Positions 1-12,625 of a stretch of DNA of 64,000 bases are shown piece after piece. Numbering within the stretch: the first letter of the stretch is position 1; every line of letters begins with the position of its first letter. A model generated the notes under the pieces. The model was not told the origin of the DNA. It worked only from the letters and a program-made list of their open reading frames with translations, and searched no databases. Origin of the DNA: Druceiella hillmani (taxonomy: Eukaryota; Arthropoda; Insecta; Lepidoptera; Hepialidae); the NCBI GenBank assembly GCA_039881145.1, contig JAYKKI010000037.1, forward strand, positions 21,791,501 through 21,855,500, in the 5' to 3' direction. Both the position numbers and the translations under genes were made by a program.

Positions 1-2754
1 ATATATAATGGAGGTGCACTAATGTCCAATCAAACCTCTATTTACTATTATTTTACAGAAAAGAAATGGTAAAAATTTTTAATTTGTTAACGTGGTACAA
101 AGAACCTCAAATTAATGGTAATTAAATTAGGTGAATATAAATGAAAAAAGAAAACTACGTTAAAACAATATTAATTTTATTTTTTTTTAAACTCTATATT
201 TTATAATTTAAGATAGTATACACTAAAAATACACTCAAGGTGTACTGCGAGATATTTTGGGCAACATATTTACTTTCGGAATAATGAATATTTGTAATAT
301 ATTAAATAAAAATATGCATTCTTGAATGTACAAGAACAGAAATGTGTACCGAACCCGCTTAGTAGGAATTATATTCGTACTTGACAGATTTTTTTGATAT
401 TGTCTATATTTTCTCATTTTTATTTCTTCTTTTAAATTTTACCTTTACTCTTTATTTCAAAGATATTATGTGGACAGATGGAATATTTTATTTTTATTCT
501 TTAAAATAAAGTTAAGAATAAATATACAAAATAAAACAAATAATGGAAACTACCTGACTAAAGTAGAAATAATACTACATAGTATTATTTCTACTTTATT
601 TAAATTATTTACCTCGACCTAAGTTTCATTGTATGACAAATAATCAAGTGAACAATTAGCAAAGAACCAATATTTATTACGTATTAGCCCTTTTAAGCTA
701 CGACAATAGTACTAAATATTTGAAACGGACAATACTTATAAATTCTAATAGAACATGAATGGTATAATATATTTGTTTTTAACTAACCGTAAAAATAACA
801 TAATTTATGTCGTGAACGCAGCCAGTTCATTTGGCAGTTGAAGACAGTAATAAAATAGCGAACTCTCTCACAACCAGATTCTAGACGCTGGATGACATAA
901 AGATATGTAAACATAAAAATGATATTACACGTAAGCTCGGAAAGTACAATTTGGCATTCAACAAATAAATTTCATGTCGGAAATATTGCGAGGACGATTT
1001 CCTTCAAACGATTTTATTTTCTGATTCTATAATGTTTCTTTTCCACTGATTTTATCATAGGAATTAGGCTATCTTTTCATAATTAATTGGATATATTTAA
1101 AATTATTTATGTCAAAAGATGAAACTTAGTCCGATAAACCAGAGAAAATCTGTAAAAACAAAGAAGGGAAATAAACATATTGTCTCATCAAGAGATGTAG
1201 TATGAATTTTTTTCATACCAAATAGAAAAGTGTAAGCTCCAAATAACTAACCTGTTTTCTAGATGTATTTACACCAAATTTATGTATAATAAATAAATTA
1301 AAGGTTAACTCGGATTATTTCCGCGCAAATGCACTTATTCAGGCGTAAATATTTAAAGGAATTACTTTACGGATTCAAGTAATTTTATTCAAAATTGTGT
1401 TCGTTAATTATCTCATCTTTTGATCGATCTAATCGAATTTTAAAAATAACTGAATTTGAAAATTTTACAGAGTTGCTAAACACTAATATAACAGAAATGC
1501 AAAAAAGTCTACATTGATTATGATTTTAAAACGTTTATAAGAGGGTGCACAATTCTATGTTCTATGGGATGAATTTTTTTTTATTAATATTTTAAATTTT
1601 GTACTTTTTAGTTGAGAAAATAAATTATTCCTCTTTTTAAAATCATTTACAAACCTGATTATTAAAATAGCTGTTAGAACTTTTAAGGATGAGAAAATTG
1701 ATTGAAAAGTTGGTTGACGGAAAAAAGTAAGATAAGAAGGAGGGAATTTTATTTTGATAAATTTTTAATATTTGCAAAAAAATTAATTTTGTTATTTTGC
1801 ATAAGGTAATTTTTTGATTTTACATTCATCTCACAAGTTCAGAAAATTAATATCAAATTATATATTGGGTAATTATTTTAATTATTTCATCGTGTTTTAA
1901 TTAAAACTTTATTAAATATTATTAATTAAATTATGAAAAACTAATTTGATAAATAATTAAATATTATTTTTTTATTAATAATTTGCTAAAATCTACAGTC
2001 GTTAAATGTATTAATATTCGTGTAATTGTAACGTGTATTGATTGTCACTACATATCACAATAATTTTTGACAAGAAATAAAATATTACTTGAGAAATAAA
2101 CAACATCACGCAGGGTTGTTACGCAGCATAATTAGTTAAAATATTTAATATGCTTTTTTTGGAATAACTGTTTACTAAACTACTGAAATAACTGTTTTGT
2201 TTTGTCCAGATTTAATATAAGTGATTTATGCACAAAGAGGAAATTTATTACAATGTGACATTTGTTTGTCTCTTTTGACATTTTTAACGTTTGTTGTTGA
2301 CAAGAAATGGCATTACATAATTAATTGTTTACTTTTAAAAATGAGAAGTAAAGCATTTAATTTTATATTCATTTAAAGCAAAATTTAATATATTATTTTA
2401 AAGTACGCTAAGCAGTTCGATATCTTTCTATTTTTCCTATTAAAACAACTGCATATATACTTGTAATTTTATTACTAAATTTATTCATTTGTTCTACAAA
2501 TTGACATCAAATGAAATTTTTAGTTTATTTTATAAATATATTTATTCATTCTTCTTCTATATTTTAGGATAGCAAGATGGTTACTGTAAACCCTTGCTGG
2601 TCGTTGTGTCAGGATTATAACTGTAAATCCTGAAATTGAGAAGTTAACATCAGTAAAGAGTTCTTAATTCAAAAAATCGTGTGTTTTAATTTTAATATAT
2701 AAATGTTTATTTCATATCAACCATTATTTTTTTCTGATTTAATAGACGAGTTAA
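1..2754. other. AT-rich intergenic stretch without a recognisable gene
   Basis: Stops are dense in all frames and I recognise no protein family. The only structure I can point to is the perfect hairpin listed separately at 559-598. A slightly GC-richer patch near 820-900 shows no family resemblance. Confidence 0.6.
559..598. repeat. Perfect inverted repeat, 19-bp arms
   Basis: The left arm (559-577, beginning taaagtagaaa) is exactly complementary to the right arm (580-598), with only two bases between them. An exact 19-bp palindrome is more than an AT-rich background readily gives by chance, but no flanking mobile-element features are visible. Confidence 0.8.
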
Positions 2755-2994
2755 GTCAATAAACAACACATATATAGAAAGTCAACATGTGGTTGTATCA
2801 TCGCCACGAGCTATTTGGACCAGCGAGAGTATTTTCATCGAGCGTCAGAGATTTCAGGTACATCTTTTAAAGGAGACACTTAGAGTTGAAGGAGCCACTT
2901 GGACTTGCCCGACCTTGAAGATCATCAAGACTATATATAGTTTAAAAATGAAAAATAACAGATAAAAATCGTGTTAATGACCATGTTATTAACT

Positions 2995-3725
2995 TTATTA
3001 AAAAAGTAATTTTTTCCATAAGTGTTTAAATACGATTTCAGGCCTATGGATGCCGCAATTGGCTTGAGTGATGCACAATATGGAAATTCATTTTCCGACC
3101 ACTTTTTTGAGCAGTTCGGGTCGTATATTTACACAAATGTGGTGAATGTTTTCTTCCAAGAATTCCAATGTCCGTTTATCGGCCTAGACTAGCAACTTTA
3201 TATATCTCCAGAGAAAATAATCCATAGGTGTGATATTACCCGAATAAGGAAGTCAATTCACAAGGGAATTACGCATAATTATACGCTCAACGAATGTCTC
3301 CTGCAATAAATTGATTATATCGCGTGATATATGGCATGTTGTCCCGTTATATTGAAACCAAAGCTCTTCAATATTAATATCATTCAATTATGGAAATAAA
3401 AAGTTAGTAGTAATGGGTCTAAAGCGCTCTCCTTCGACTATAACGTTCTCGTCGGTGTCTTTGAAGAAATAATGTCAATGATTCCACTAGTCCATAAAGC
3501 ATATCAAACAGTGACTTTTTGTGGATGTAATGGCGTCTCAATACTGACATATGAATTTTCTTCACTGTGAATTGGGCAATTTTTTTATTGACGTAGCTAA
3601 TTGATAAAAAATGACTCTCATTACTGAACAAATGGTTGTACAAAAAAGTGATTGAAAATTAGACTTATAATTTGTATTTCATTCAAGCCAGTCGCAGCGT
3701 CAATATGTCGGAAAACGTATTTAAA
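2995..3725 (-). pseudogene. Decayed Tc1/mariner-superfamily transposase (C-terminal two thirds)
   Basis: Read on the minus strand, this follows the DDE transposase layout of the Tc1/mariner superfamily, of the type common in insects that carries an xPxDYFLW motif. In order: FSNESHF and YVNKK near 3580-3630, HPQKVTV near 3507-3531, WFQYNGTTCHIS around 3322-3355, and TPMDYFLW at 3208-3231, then a tail ending EIVFKH close to 3020. Several in-frame stops and frame changes break it, and the N-terminal DNA-binding part is not visible beyond about 3725. The residue at each expected catalytic aspartate reads Asn (FSNE, QYNG, SGNI), so it could not be active even if the frame were open. No terminal inverted repeats were identified. 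The family call is from recognised motifs; the boundaries are approximate. Confidence 0.82.
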
Positions 3726-5290
3726 CGCAAATGACATATAATTATCTTTTCAATAAACCCATTTACCTTTTCCATAAAGCTTAGGTTTTAAAGTTTTATA
3801 CCTCTAAAGAAAATACCCTTTACATATTAACATTGTAATTTTGTTGAGTATGGATCAATAACATAAAGGCTATTAATACATATTTATATAAATCATTGAT
3901 GTACATTACCGTCGGATCTACTATCCGGTAATTGGTAATTAACTTTTGAATCTAGACTAATGTTGTCTGGATTAAGTGGTATATTATTTTAGGTATATTA
4001 TTTTATAATATATTTCAATGTGGTCTTTATGCCACTTATACTCCTACGCCATATCATTGTTTTTGATCCTTCGAACCGGATCTCGTCCTGGCATAATTTA
4101 AGTACTTGTAATATTTAGATGGATTTTGGTTTAGTTCAAGTTGCTTAATATACGGATCTCGGTCATATTATTGTTAGCTCGGCATCGACTAGCATAATTA
4201 ATATAAATTGATATTCACGACAGCCGGATATCGGCCACATATGTTTTTATCGATATCATATTTGAGCTGGCGTAATCGTATTTTAATAATGGTTTACAAC
4301 TGCAAATTTTAATTTATTAACATTTTAGTTATTTATTCTGTGCTTTAATTGAGAATAAAGTTTAAGTCACTCTTGAAATAGAAAAACACGTAGAACAAGC
4401 AATCTGTAATAATTATTAAACTTGTTATTGCTATACACATTTTAACTTATTTTTGTATATTTCATGTTGTCTACAGTTCAACGTAGAACAGCAAAATTTT
4501 AACCCGAAAATGCACTCGGAAAATTTCGACACCAATTAAATAAATGTTACTCATTATCCACACATTCTAAGAAGACAATAAGCTACACGATGATGAATTA
4601 TATCAATCGAATAAGTTGTTTCTATAATATCCAACTCTTAAATAAAAAAAAATCCGCAACAAATGCGCAACTTACCTCTTGATATAATTAGCCGCTGTGC
4701 CATAACTAACCTATGCGTATATTTTACGAAAATGATAATTTCACTTGTGTCGAATGCAATCGGTTACCACAAAAAAATAATAACCAAGAAATAATGTAAA
4801 ATTTTAAAAATAATTTAAGTAAATACCGGGTAATATTTTTGATTTCACCATGAAGCTATTTTCGATTTCACTATGACTACAGGGGAATTTTTATTTTACT
4901 TCAATCGAAATATCGCGTGAAAAATTATTGTTTATATTTCAAAGTGTAATGTTGTTCGATAACTATGTACGTCCATAACAATAGATAGACAAAAATCGAC
5001 TAAGGTCGAATCAAACTCGCGCGTTGAGGGTTCTAAACATTACGTGCTAAAATAATTATATTTAATCTGATTGGGATAAATATATATATAGAATAAATTA
5101 ATATTTCCGATATCAGGTGCACGCTTACATAGCATCATTGGCCTCTATAATACTTGGATATTCGTAGAAAATTACGTAACTGCTTGGCAAATTCTCGAAA
5201 TCCCTAAAGAATTTTCAACATAAGTATATTCATAACATTTTTCATTAGCAAAATGGATCAAAAATTTTAATCTTAACTGCGAAAAAAAAA
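3726..5290. other. Intergenic; no gene seen
   Basis: No recognisable coding sequence. A block around 3900-4290 is locally richer in GC and repeats short motifs such as cggatctcg, which may be a worn repeat, but I cannot assign it. Confidence 0.5.
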
Positions 5291-5295
5291 GTTTC

Positions 5296-5349
5296 TGCGC
5301 ATATTACGCAGTCATTTGTTAAAATTTTTTTGCGCATATTACGCAGTCA
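5296..5349. repeat. Short direct repeat (19-bp motif twice, 35-bp period)
   Basis: The motif tgcgcatattacgcagtca occurs at 5296-5314 and again, identical, at 5331-5349. It lies just upstream of the retroelement gag remnant and could belong to the end of its leader or LTR, but no matching downstream LTR was found. Confidence 0.75.
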
Positions 5350-5429
5350 GTTATTATCAGCATTCAGTTGTTAGAAATAAAGACCCTTTGTTCGAGAAGC
5401 AATAAAAGTTCATCCAAATATTGGAAATG

Positions 5430-7190
5430 TTGGACGGAACTCGTCATGAATTTGGAACTATGATAGATAGCACAGTTGATTACGAATTAAGGATGAACCC
5501 GAATAGTTAACCTAATTACTACGTTTTAGATGCCTATGATGACTTATATTTAAAGGTGAAATATCTACAAAATATGATCATACAAGAATTTAAACTCTCA
5601 ATTTTAAAGCAATCAGCAACTAAGGCTAATGACTAATGTATAACTAAATTGCCGCCAATCGAATTACTTACTTTTATTGGAAAGATGGAAAATTGGCCTA
5701 ACTTTTTTGAAACGTTCAAATTAAATATTCATGAGAAATATAGACTCCTATCGTGTACAATATTTAGCAGAAAATATTACGGAAAGCACTCTAAATGTTA
5801 TCGCTGGTGTTTACCTACAGATAAAACATATTTCATAATTTAGGACAGCGTAATTAAACGATACCAGAATAATTGTGGGTTATTTGAGTAACATTTTAAA
5901 TTCTAAAGGTTTTGTATACAATTCAGAAAGCCTCGACTTCTTTGTCGAGAAGTTCTCGACATGAATTTTTGCACTTAAGCAGCTTAAGTTTGTTCCTTTA
6001 ACGGATTCCATTATATTGTGCTCTAAGAAAGATAGATCCACAAAGAGCGGAAACTTTTGAGTTGTCGTACGCAACTTTGATTTTCCCACATATAACAATT
6101 TAATTGCATTAGTACAAGACGAGGTTAGTTATTGGAAAAGACTGAGCAATTGAATCCAACTAAAAGATTAAATTACTAATAGATCCTGCAAATTTTTTAT
6201 GACGAGAAGGCAAAATAAAAATATTTCGACATCATCGCCGGTTTACGTAGGTACTTGTTTGTTTTGTGATAAATCGAACCTTTTAATTTCTGTTTGTTTC
6301 GAATTTAAAAGTTTAAATTTGTCACAAGCTCGCTTATAATTTGTAAGATCAAAGAATCTCTGTTTGAATTTGTTTACGAGGATTCCCTTCTAACAAAAAA
6401 TGTAGATTTTTTTAGGATGTGAACTTTGCAGAAAGCGTCATTACAAATTATTGCATTGTAATAAAAATGACAGCAAGATTAATTTAAATTTTTACGTACA
6501 AATTTCGAGAATAAATTCGAACAAAGAGTTTTCATTACTACTCTTTGGTCCTGAGAGTTCACACAGTAATAATTTAACGCAACAGCCTAAAAATTCATCG
6601 GTACCGTTATGTGCTGAGGTTTAACCTAATAACATCTTGTTGTCAACAGCACAAATATATCCGAAAACTAAAAATAATCCTAACATAGTTGATTGACAAT
6701 GATTCACAGAACTATTTAAATAAGAAGAAATGTTTTAAGACTAAAATTGCCGTCAACCCCGATAAATAGTACGTTTGTAGAGAGGATTGTTTCTTCATGA
6801 CCTACCATTATTGGTCATGTTAATTTAGAGATCAAGTCTCAAATATATCCAGAAATAAGTAAAATTAGAAGCACTTGTTATCGATTGCATCATCGAACAA
6901 CTACCTAAAAATCACATTATATAGATAGGGGTGACACGGGTTATTTAAATAATATATTACTAGCGTATTTAACATAGAATATTCCCCGTGACATAGATTT
7001 CTTATTAGGCGCACAACTGTTTCCATGCATTTATTTAGGAAATGAAATAGAATCAGACACGACTGCTCCTCCAGCTTCATTTGGATACGTTTTGAAGGCG
7101 GACTGTACTGACCTAGTACATCAAAACCATACTTCATTTGCCACGCTTACATTTAATAATTTATTGCAAAATTTGAGCAGTTATATGAGA
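5430..7190 (+). pseudogene. BEL/Pao-like LTR retroelement remnant: gag, zinc-knuckle and protease regions
   Basis: A chain of short open segments in changing frames on the plus strand follows the order of a BEL/Pao polyprotein. Near 5430-5640 is an N-terminal gag segment with two stops. From 5650 to about 6150 is the conserved gag core, with LPPIELLTFIGKMENWP followed in other frames by VQYLAENIT, LDFFVEKFS and FPTYNNLIALVQDE. Around 6240-6480 is a cysteine/histidine region including CELCRKRHYKLLHC. The protease neighbourhood has ILLSTAQIYP near 6630 and IDFLLGAQLFP near 6990-7025. At least half a dozen stops and several frameshifts make it dead. Reverse transcriptase, RNase H and integrase were not seen, and no LTR pair is evident, so this is a truncated, old copy. 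The assignment rests on family knowledge; segment edges are approximate. Confidence 0.8.
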
Positions 7191-7207
7191 TATGAAATCT
7201 ATATTCT

Positions 7208-7618
7208 TTGAATTTAGAAGAGATGAAATATAAAAATTTAATTACTTCGTCTCCGTCTCTTCTTGATAATGTAAGGTATTATGTTGCCTCACCTTCTTTT
7301 GAAAATTACAATGGGCCTAGGCGTAATATAACTACAAGCAAGCAACTTAGTGAAATTCGTAAAAGTGTCTGCATTTCAAATTCATTTAAGAATAACTCGG
7401 TGAAAATGTATAATGTTCCCAAATCACAGATTCATGAAGAAATCGCTATCGATAGACACATTAACGTCTCACTCGGTAATGCAAATAAATCATGCGAATA
7501 TAATATAAACAATTATAACAAAGTTTACTTACCAGAATATATGTCAACCCAGCGTTGTGAGCGAGATTCCAAAAATGACGGAACTGTAAATATTAATCCT
7601 GATGATATTATTGATTAA
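7208..7618 (+). CDS. Unrecognised 137-codon open frame downstream of the BEL/Pao remnant
   Basis: The frame is open from about 7196 to a TAA at 7616-7618; the first ATG in it is at 7223, giving 131 codons. The product is rich in Asn and Ser, polar, with no signal peptide or membrane segment that I can see, and ends in an acidic stretch (NPDDIID). I recognise no domain. The frame runs directly on, past a stop at 7193, from a short segment (KFEQLYEI) that resembles the linker after a BEL/Pao protease, so it may be a diverged piece of that element. It could instead be a terminal exon, or an unusually long chance frame. At this base composition 130 or more open codons is uncommon but not impossible in 64 kb. 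Confidence 0.25.
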   Translation: MNLEEMKYKNLITSSPSLLDNVRYYVASPSFENYNGPRRNITTSKQLSEIRKSVCISNSFKNNSVKMYNVPKSQIHEEIAIDRHINVSLGNANKSCEYNINNYNKVYLPEYMSTQRCERDSKNDGTVNINPDDIID

Positions 7619-10600
7619 ATGTTTTATTTTCTTTTGGTTTGCTTAAAGGATTCTCTAAAACCTTAATTGAATCAGTTTTAGTTTCGTATTATATTTTTTT
7701 GATATCGCACAAAGTTCTTGTAACGAAATGATTAATCTATTGTTCTTTCAAAATGCTTTGAGAAATATTATTTAAAGAAATTCTTTAGAAACGATTTCAA
7801 AAATCTGGACCCACTAGTAACTTTTTACAACATACTGATTCTATTAACTGTTCTCAGTTGGGAAATCTGCTGGGAAACTACTTGCATTCCTAAATGTTAC
7901 TGCAATTTTAGTTACCCAAAAATGGTAAATTGTTAAAATCAGTTACATAAAAGTATTAATTAGTGCTGCAACAACTCGAATTGTAATTTCAGTCGTAAAT
8001 TGTGCAGCCTAAAACGATTATCTACTTTTTGGTTATACTTGTTTATATTTATAGAAATTTTAGTTCTATTTAATTTGGGTATAATAAATCTTGGTAAAAC
8101 CGACAATGACCACATTGTGTTTTTTTAATTATAAAGAAAGTTTAAAATAGACCACTTAAAAACCGCAGGAAGCAGTGAGAAGGAGTAAAAAGACTTGCAT
8201 AAAACTTAGGCCTATAATAGTCGCTCACCATGAAAAAAGGAGGTTGGGTAAAAATTATTTTTGAAATATAAACTATTTGAAATCATTGTAGAAATTAATA
8301 GGCTTTTATTATAATAATTAAACAGTAAATAGAAAAAAGGAATCACCAACTTCAGTCAAGAATTGTAATCTGCGATTTATTCTTATACGTATAGACGTAA
8401 AAATCAACGGACGGAAAAGTATATAATTTTTCAAATGCTAATTTATATCATAATAAATATGTCTTTTTTGCAAAGGGTTTACTAAAAAATTAGTTATTTT
8501 AAATTTACGAATAATTACTTTTATCTTCAAAAGTCGAGACTCGCGCTAGTTTACAATAAAGCAACCACTACTATGTGTGAAAATATTTCGTAAAATCATG
8601 CAGTTTCCAGAAAATTATATTCAATATCGAAGCAACTTAAAGAAAATTAAACTCTCCGTTTGTACTCTGGCTTGGTAATAGTTTCATTGAAATCATACTG
8701 CTGTTTGGTTGACTAAGCTTTTAGTTCTTTTACCATAATTAAAGGTAAAAAATATTCATTCATTGGAATGAAATTAAATTTACATTATTAGCAATATACT
8801 GCATCAAAACTGAATCATATTTATAAGGTGCGTATTGATAAATATTAAATAATTTTGGTATTATAAGAAATAATTCAATTTAAGGAAGTAATAAATTCAG
8901 TTGAATTTATTACTACAATTTGTAAATCAGAGAAAAATATCCATTAATCATTCATACAAAAGGTTTTTAAAATTTGTTTCGCACATTAATTCGGATAATG
9001 ATGCGTATAATTCTAACGGTTGATATAAATCTATTATTAAAATAATTTAACGATATCTTCCATCTCTAAGTATAAACATAAAAAATAGTTTCAGTGAACT
9101 TTTTTCAATCCCTTAATACTCCTTTAAAGATCAGCCCAAATGATTCCTACCTAAGAAAAGTAAAGAGTTTTAAATTATATTCTATATGCCTAAGTAGAAA
9201 AAATTGCATTTAGGGGCGCCCCTTTATAATAAAACAGAACATAATTGTAAAAAGGTTTTATTTTATATCAAGAATTACAAAACTCGTATAACATTTTACA
9301 GGTAATTCGACTTTGGAGTTACATGTCTTTTGGCCACAGGTAAACAAATAGCTTCACTTTAACTATACAAGGGTTCAAATTTTTCGGAGACCGTAATAGA
9401 CATAAGAAAAGATTTTGATATTTCAGTTTATGCTCGCACTGTAAGGTTACATATAACTAAGTCGTATTCAGATTTATATTAATGAAATCGTCCTGGTTAA
9501 TTGATTATAAATCAAGTTATATTTAGTATATGACACCTAACTTTATTTATAATATGTAACGCATCGATTGGTATTTAGTTTTAGGGGAAATTTAAGGTTA
9601 AAATACCACATTTTACCACAGGCAGTTAATTCCAAGCATATATTCTTACTTCAAGCTCGTGGTTTTTATTTCTTATCGTTATTCCTTGACTGAAGTAAAC
9701 ACATGTGTTTAGTTTTTCTATGACCTGTCCACCTCCATTCGTCATTTCTATAGATTATTTCAGTAACCTGAGAATTGTTGATCATATCATCATATTTGCT
9801 CGAAACAATATACAGCTTTATTTTTCGCTCTCGTAATGCTAACAGTGACAAGAAGGGAGAATCCGAGACAAGGCGATGAAATAACACCAAGAGTTATTGA
9901 TATCTGGAACTTCAACTTGAAAATTGAAGTCAAGTTGATAAGTTACTTATTTACTCGCCAATTTATGTGAATATCGTGGCCATAAAAAGTTAAACATGGG
10001 AATACGAATTATACCTCTATACCGTAAATTTTATCAAAACTCAATTATTTCATACACATGATCACAAAATAATGGAAGGTAATTATTTCTGAAATGGAAG
10101 CATTGTAAATATACATCTGGTAGTTTTTTATCGTGACGGATGCATTTCATGATGGAATGAAAATTTCGATGCAAGTATCGTGAATATATTTAACTAAACT
10201 AGCGGGTTTAATTGATTACTTTAGCTTAGAGAAATGAAGTATTAAATCGTTATCGGTAGCGTTAATATCAATTGAATTGCAGTAGTAAAATTATTAAATG
10301 CTGCTGTACTATAAGGTAAAAATTTAATAGTAAATACGAAAATGTATTACATAAAAATTATGTATTTATTACTTTCAACCATTTTTATGGTTCTTTTTCC
10401 CAAATTATTTTCACACTTGAATTAAATTTGCTATAGCTAAATTGCAATAATATTTTAATTTTGCTACTCGACTAGATATGTGTACGCAATAACTTTCTAA
10501 ACATACATTCCGTAATTTAAAAAGTTTATTTCGTCTCTTTCTTTTTGTGACCATCAAGTAAATGTTTTAACCCACTCGTCTTCACGTTTTGATGTACAAA

Positions 10601-11679
10601 TTATAGATAATGTAATTTAAATATTAACAATTATTATTAAAATTAAATAGATATTACCTAATGACCTAACTATGGAAACAAACGCAACCGCAAGGTGTTT
10701 TTCCAATTATTAATAATTATGACACCTACAAACAACATTTCTGTAGGAAATTCGAATCACCAATTTGTTTATAATGTGCCACAAGGAAATTAGATGCGTA
10801 TTTAAAATAACAGAGAAGCTAGATTACGTAATAAATAGATATTCATATATACATAAGATAATCTTATTAATTTCTATAGCATAATCGAACTTTCATTTAT
10901 ATTTACATACAAACCATCGCTTAGACAAATTTTATGAATATTAATAAAATTTGTTTATCTTTTCAGTTTTTTATATTACATAAAAAAAATTATTCATTAT
11001 ATTCATTGTAAATCGTAACATACAAGATTAACTTGTTAACAGCCATACAGCTTGGATAGATATTTTTTAAGATATTACTATGTCACGATAGAATATTTCT
11101 GCAATAACAATTGAACTTATTTGGTCGATGATCGACACGTTAAAATTGAAAAGATTGGCACTTGCTATTAAAAATAAATTGAAGTATAATTTACAGATAT
11201 TAAAGATGTTAATTTGTTTAATGAGCTTAACTCTCTTTAACAATTTTATAATTTTTTTCTGATAAATAAATTAGTTAGCTTTTGACAAACAATTTTATTT
11301 GATACTTATTCACTTAAAATTATAGATCAAAATCTGTTGTGTCTCAGTTTGTTATTCTTAAAAAAAAATATCTCTTCTCAAAAGGACTGTTTGTTTTAAT
11401 TTGCGTTTTCATTAATTTCATTTGAGTTGTTCTTTCCCTTATATATTTGTTATTTGCATAAGAAAAAGTCAATGTAAAATAGTCAGATGTACTTTATTTA
11501 TTATGACGTTATCTGGTATTTGCTTCATTTTTTTCGTTAATACTGGCTTAAATAACCGCATACTACCTTTATTTCAGGAAACTAGCTGGAAAATCTAAAT
11601 AGATAGATCTTTTCAAATGAATACTGATATAATGATGAAATTCAGAAATAGACTGTATAACGAGCGGCAGTATACTATG
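7619..11679. other. Long intergenic stretch, no gene seen
   Basis: AT-rich throughout, with stops frequent in all frames. It contains a 13-bp hairpin (8887-8914), a short GC palindrome ggggcgcccc at about 9213-9222, and nothing I can assign to a gene or a known element. Confidence 0.55.
8887..8914. repeat. Perfect inverted repeat, 13-bp arms
   Basis: agtaataaattca at 8887-8899 is exactly complementary to 8902-8914, with a two-base centre. Short enough to be partly explained by AT-rich composition. Confidence 0.65.
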
Positions 11680-12345
11680 ATTCAAAATATTTGCTACGTT
11701 TAGTTGTTATTTTGCAAAGCAAGTACACTCGTTACCAGATCAGAATCTGATGATAAATTTTGGATATGAACAATTTACTCCTTGGCGGATGTTAGTAAAT
11801 CAACCGTGATTAAAGATATTCGCTACTAGTAGCCGTTACTTTGCAAAATAACTACACTGGCGATGAACAATGGAATTCCTCAACGGATGGATATTTGTTA
11901 CTGGTAGTTGTTATTTTGCAAAATAACTACACCGTCGACTATGTCAGAATTCTATGACGCATTCTGGAGATAAATAATGGAATGAATTATCGGATGGTAG
12001 TACATCAAACGTAATTCAATATATATATATTTGCTACTGGCAGTTTTCACTTTGCAAAATAACTGCACCATCGACCAGGTTGGGTTAGGTCTGATGGTGA
12101 GTTCTGATGATGAATAATACAACTCTTTAACGGATTGCAGTAAATCAAACGTGATTTGTTACATTTGCTACTGGTTTGTCGTTACTTTAGTTATTATTTT
12201 AAAAATCTGATATTGGATTTTGGATATAGAGAACAGAACTCCTCAAGTGGTAGTTGTTACTTTGCAAAATTTGCAATATAACTTCGGATGCGGAAAACAA
12301 AACTCCTCAACGGCTAATTGCTGACCACTGGTAGGTACTACTGTC
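11680..12345. repeat. Diverged satellite-like tandem array with two unit lengths
   Basis: The block gttgttatttttgcaaa-like (core ttgcaaaataactaca) recurs with starts near 11703, 11832, 11907, 12043, 12178 and 12253. The spacings are about 129, 75, 136, 135 and 75 bp. Each long unit runs from this block through a cagaattctgatgatga-like segment, then ctcctcaacggatggtagt, then aaatcaaacgtgatt and ttgctactggtag. The short units appear to pass almost directly from the cctcaacgg part to the next tggtagttgtta block, so they look like long units with an internal deletion. Copies differ from each other substantially, so the array is old. No coding potential is seen. Confidence 0.78.
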
Positions 12346-12540
12346 GCTTTATTTCCGTGTGTTGTTGATAAACAACTTTAGGGAAAGAGGAAATTATCTG
12401 TATACTAGGTTTTTCCCGTGAATTTTAATAATTATACATCATGCAAATAAATAAAATAATTTAATATTTTTGATAGCTTGTTTCGAAAATCATGCTTTTA
12501 TCTTTATTAATAACTAAAAATTATAAAATAAAATATATTC

Positions 12541-12625
12541 GAAAAATCTACTTTAGAAAAAGGAGGTGCTAAAAAGTAAAAAAAATAATTATTTCAAAAT
12601 AAGTACCTAGTTGTGAAGATTGATT
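12541..12625. repeat. Detached arm of the foldback MITE family
   Basis: The segment aggtgctaaaaagtaaaa followed by ataatta and aaaataagtacctag matches, with substitutions, the outer part of the arms of the foldback element at 13729-14131. The usual cgacttcaaa end is worn to ctactttagaaa. No second arm is convincing nearby. Confidence 0.6.

Noticed and set aside
6901..7137. 78-codon minus-strand frame
   Set aside because: Antisense of the retroelement protease region, which carries the recognisable motif on the plus strand.
11740..12110. Possible hammerhead ribozyme in the satellite array (ctgatga motifs)
   Set aside because: The ctgatga-like word recurs, but the required GAAA core segment and flanking helices cannot be placed.
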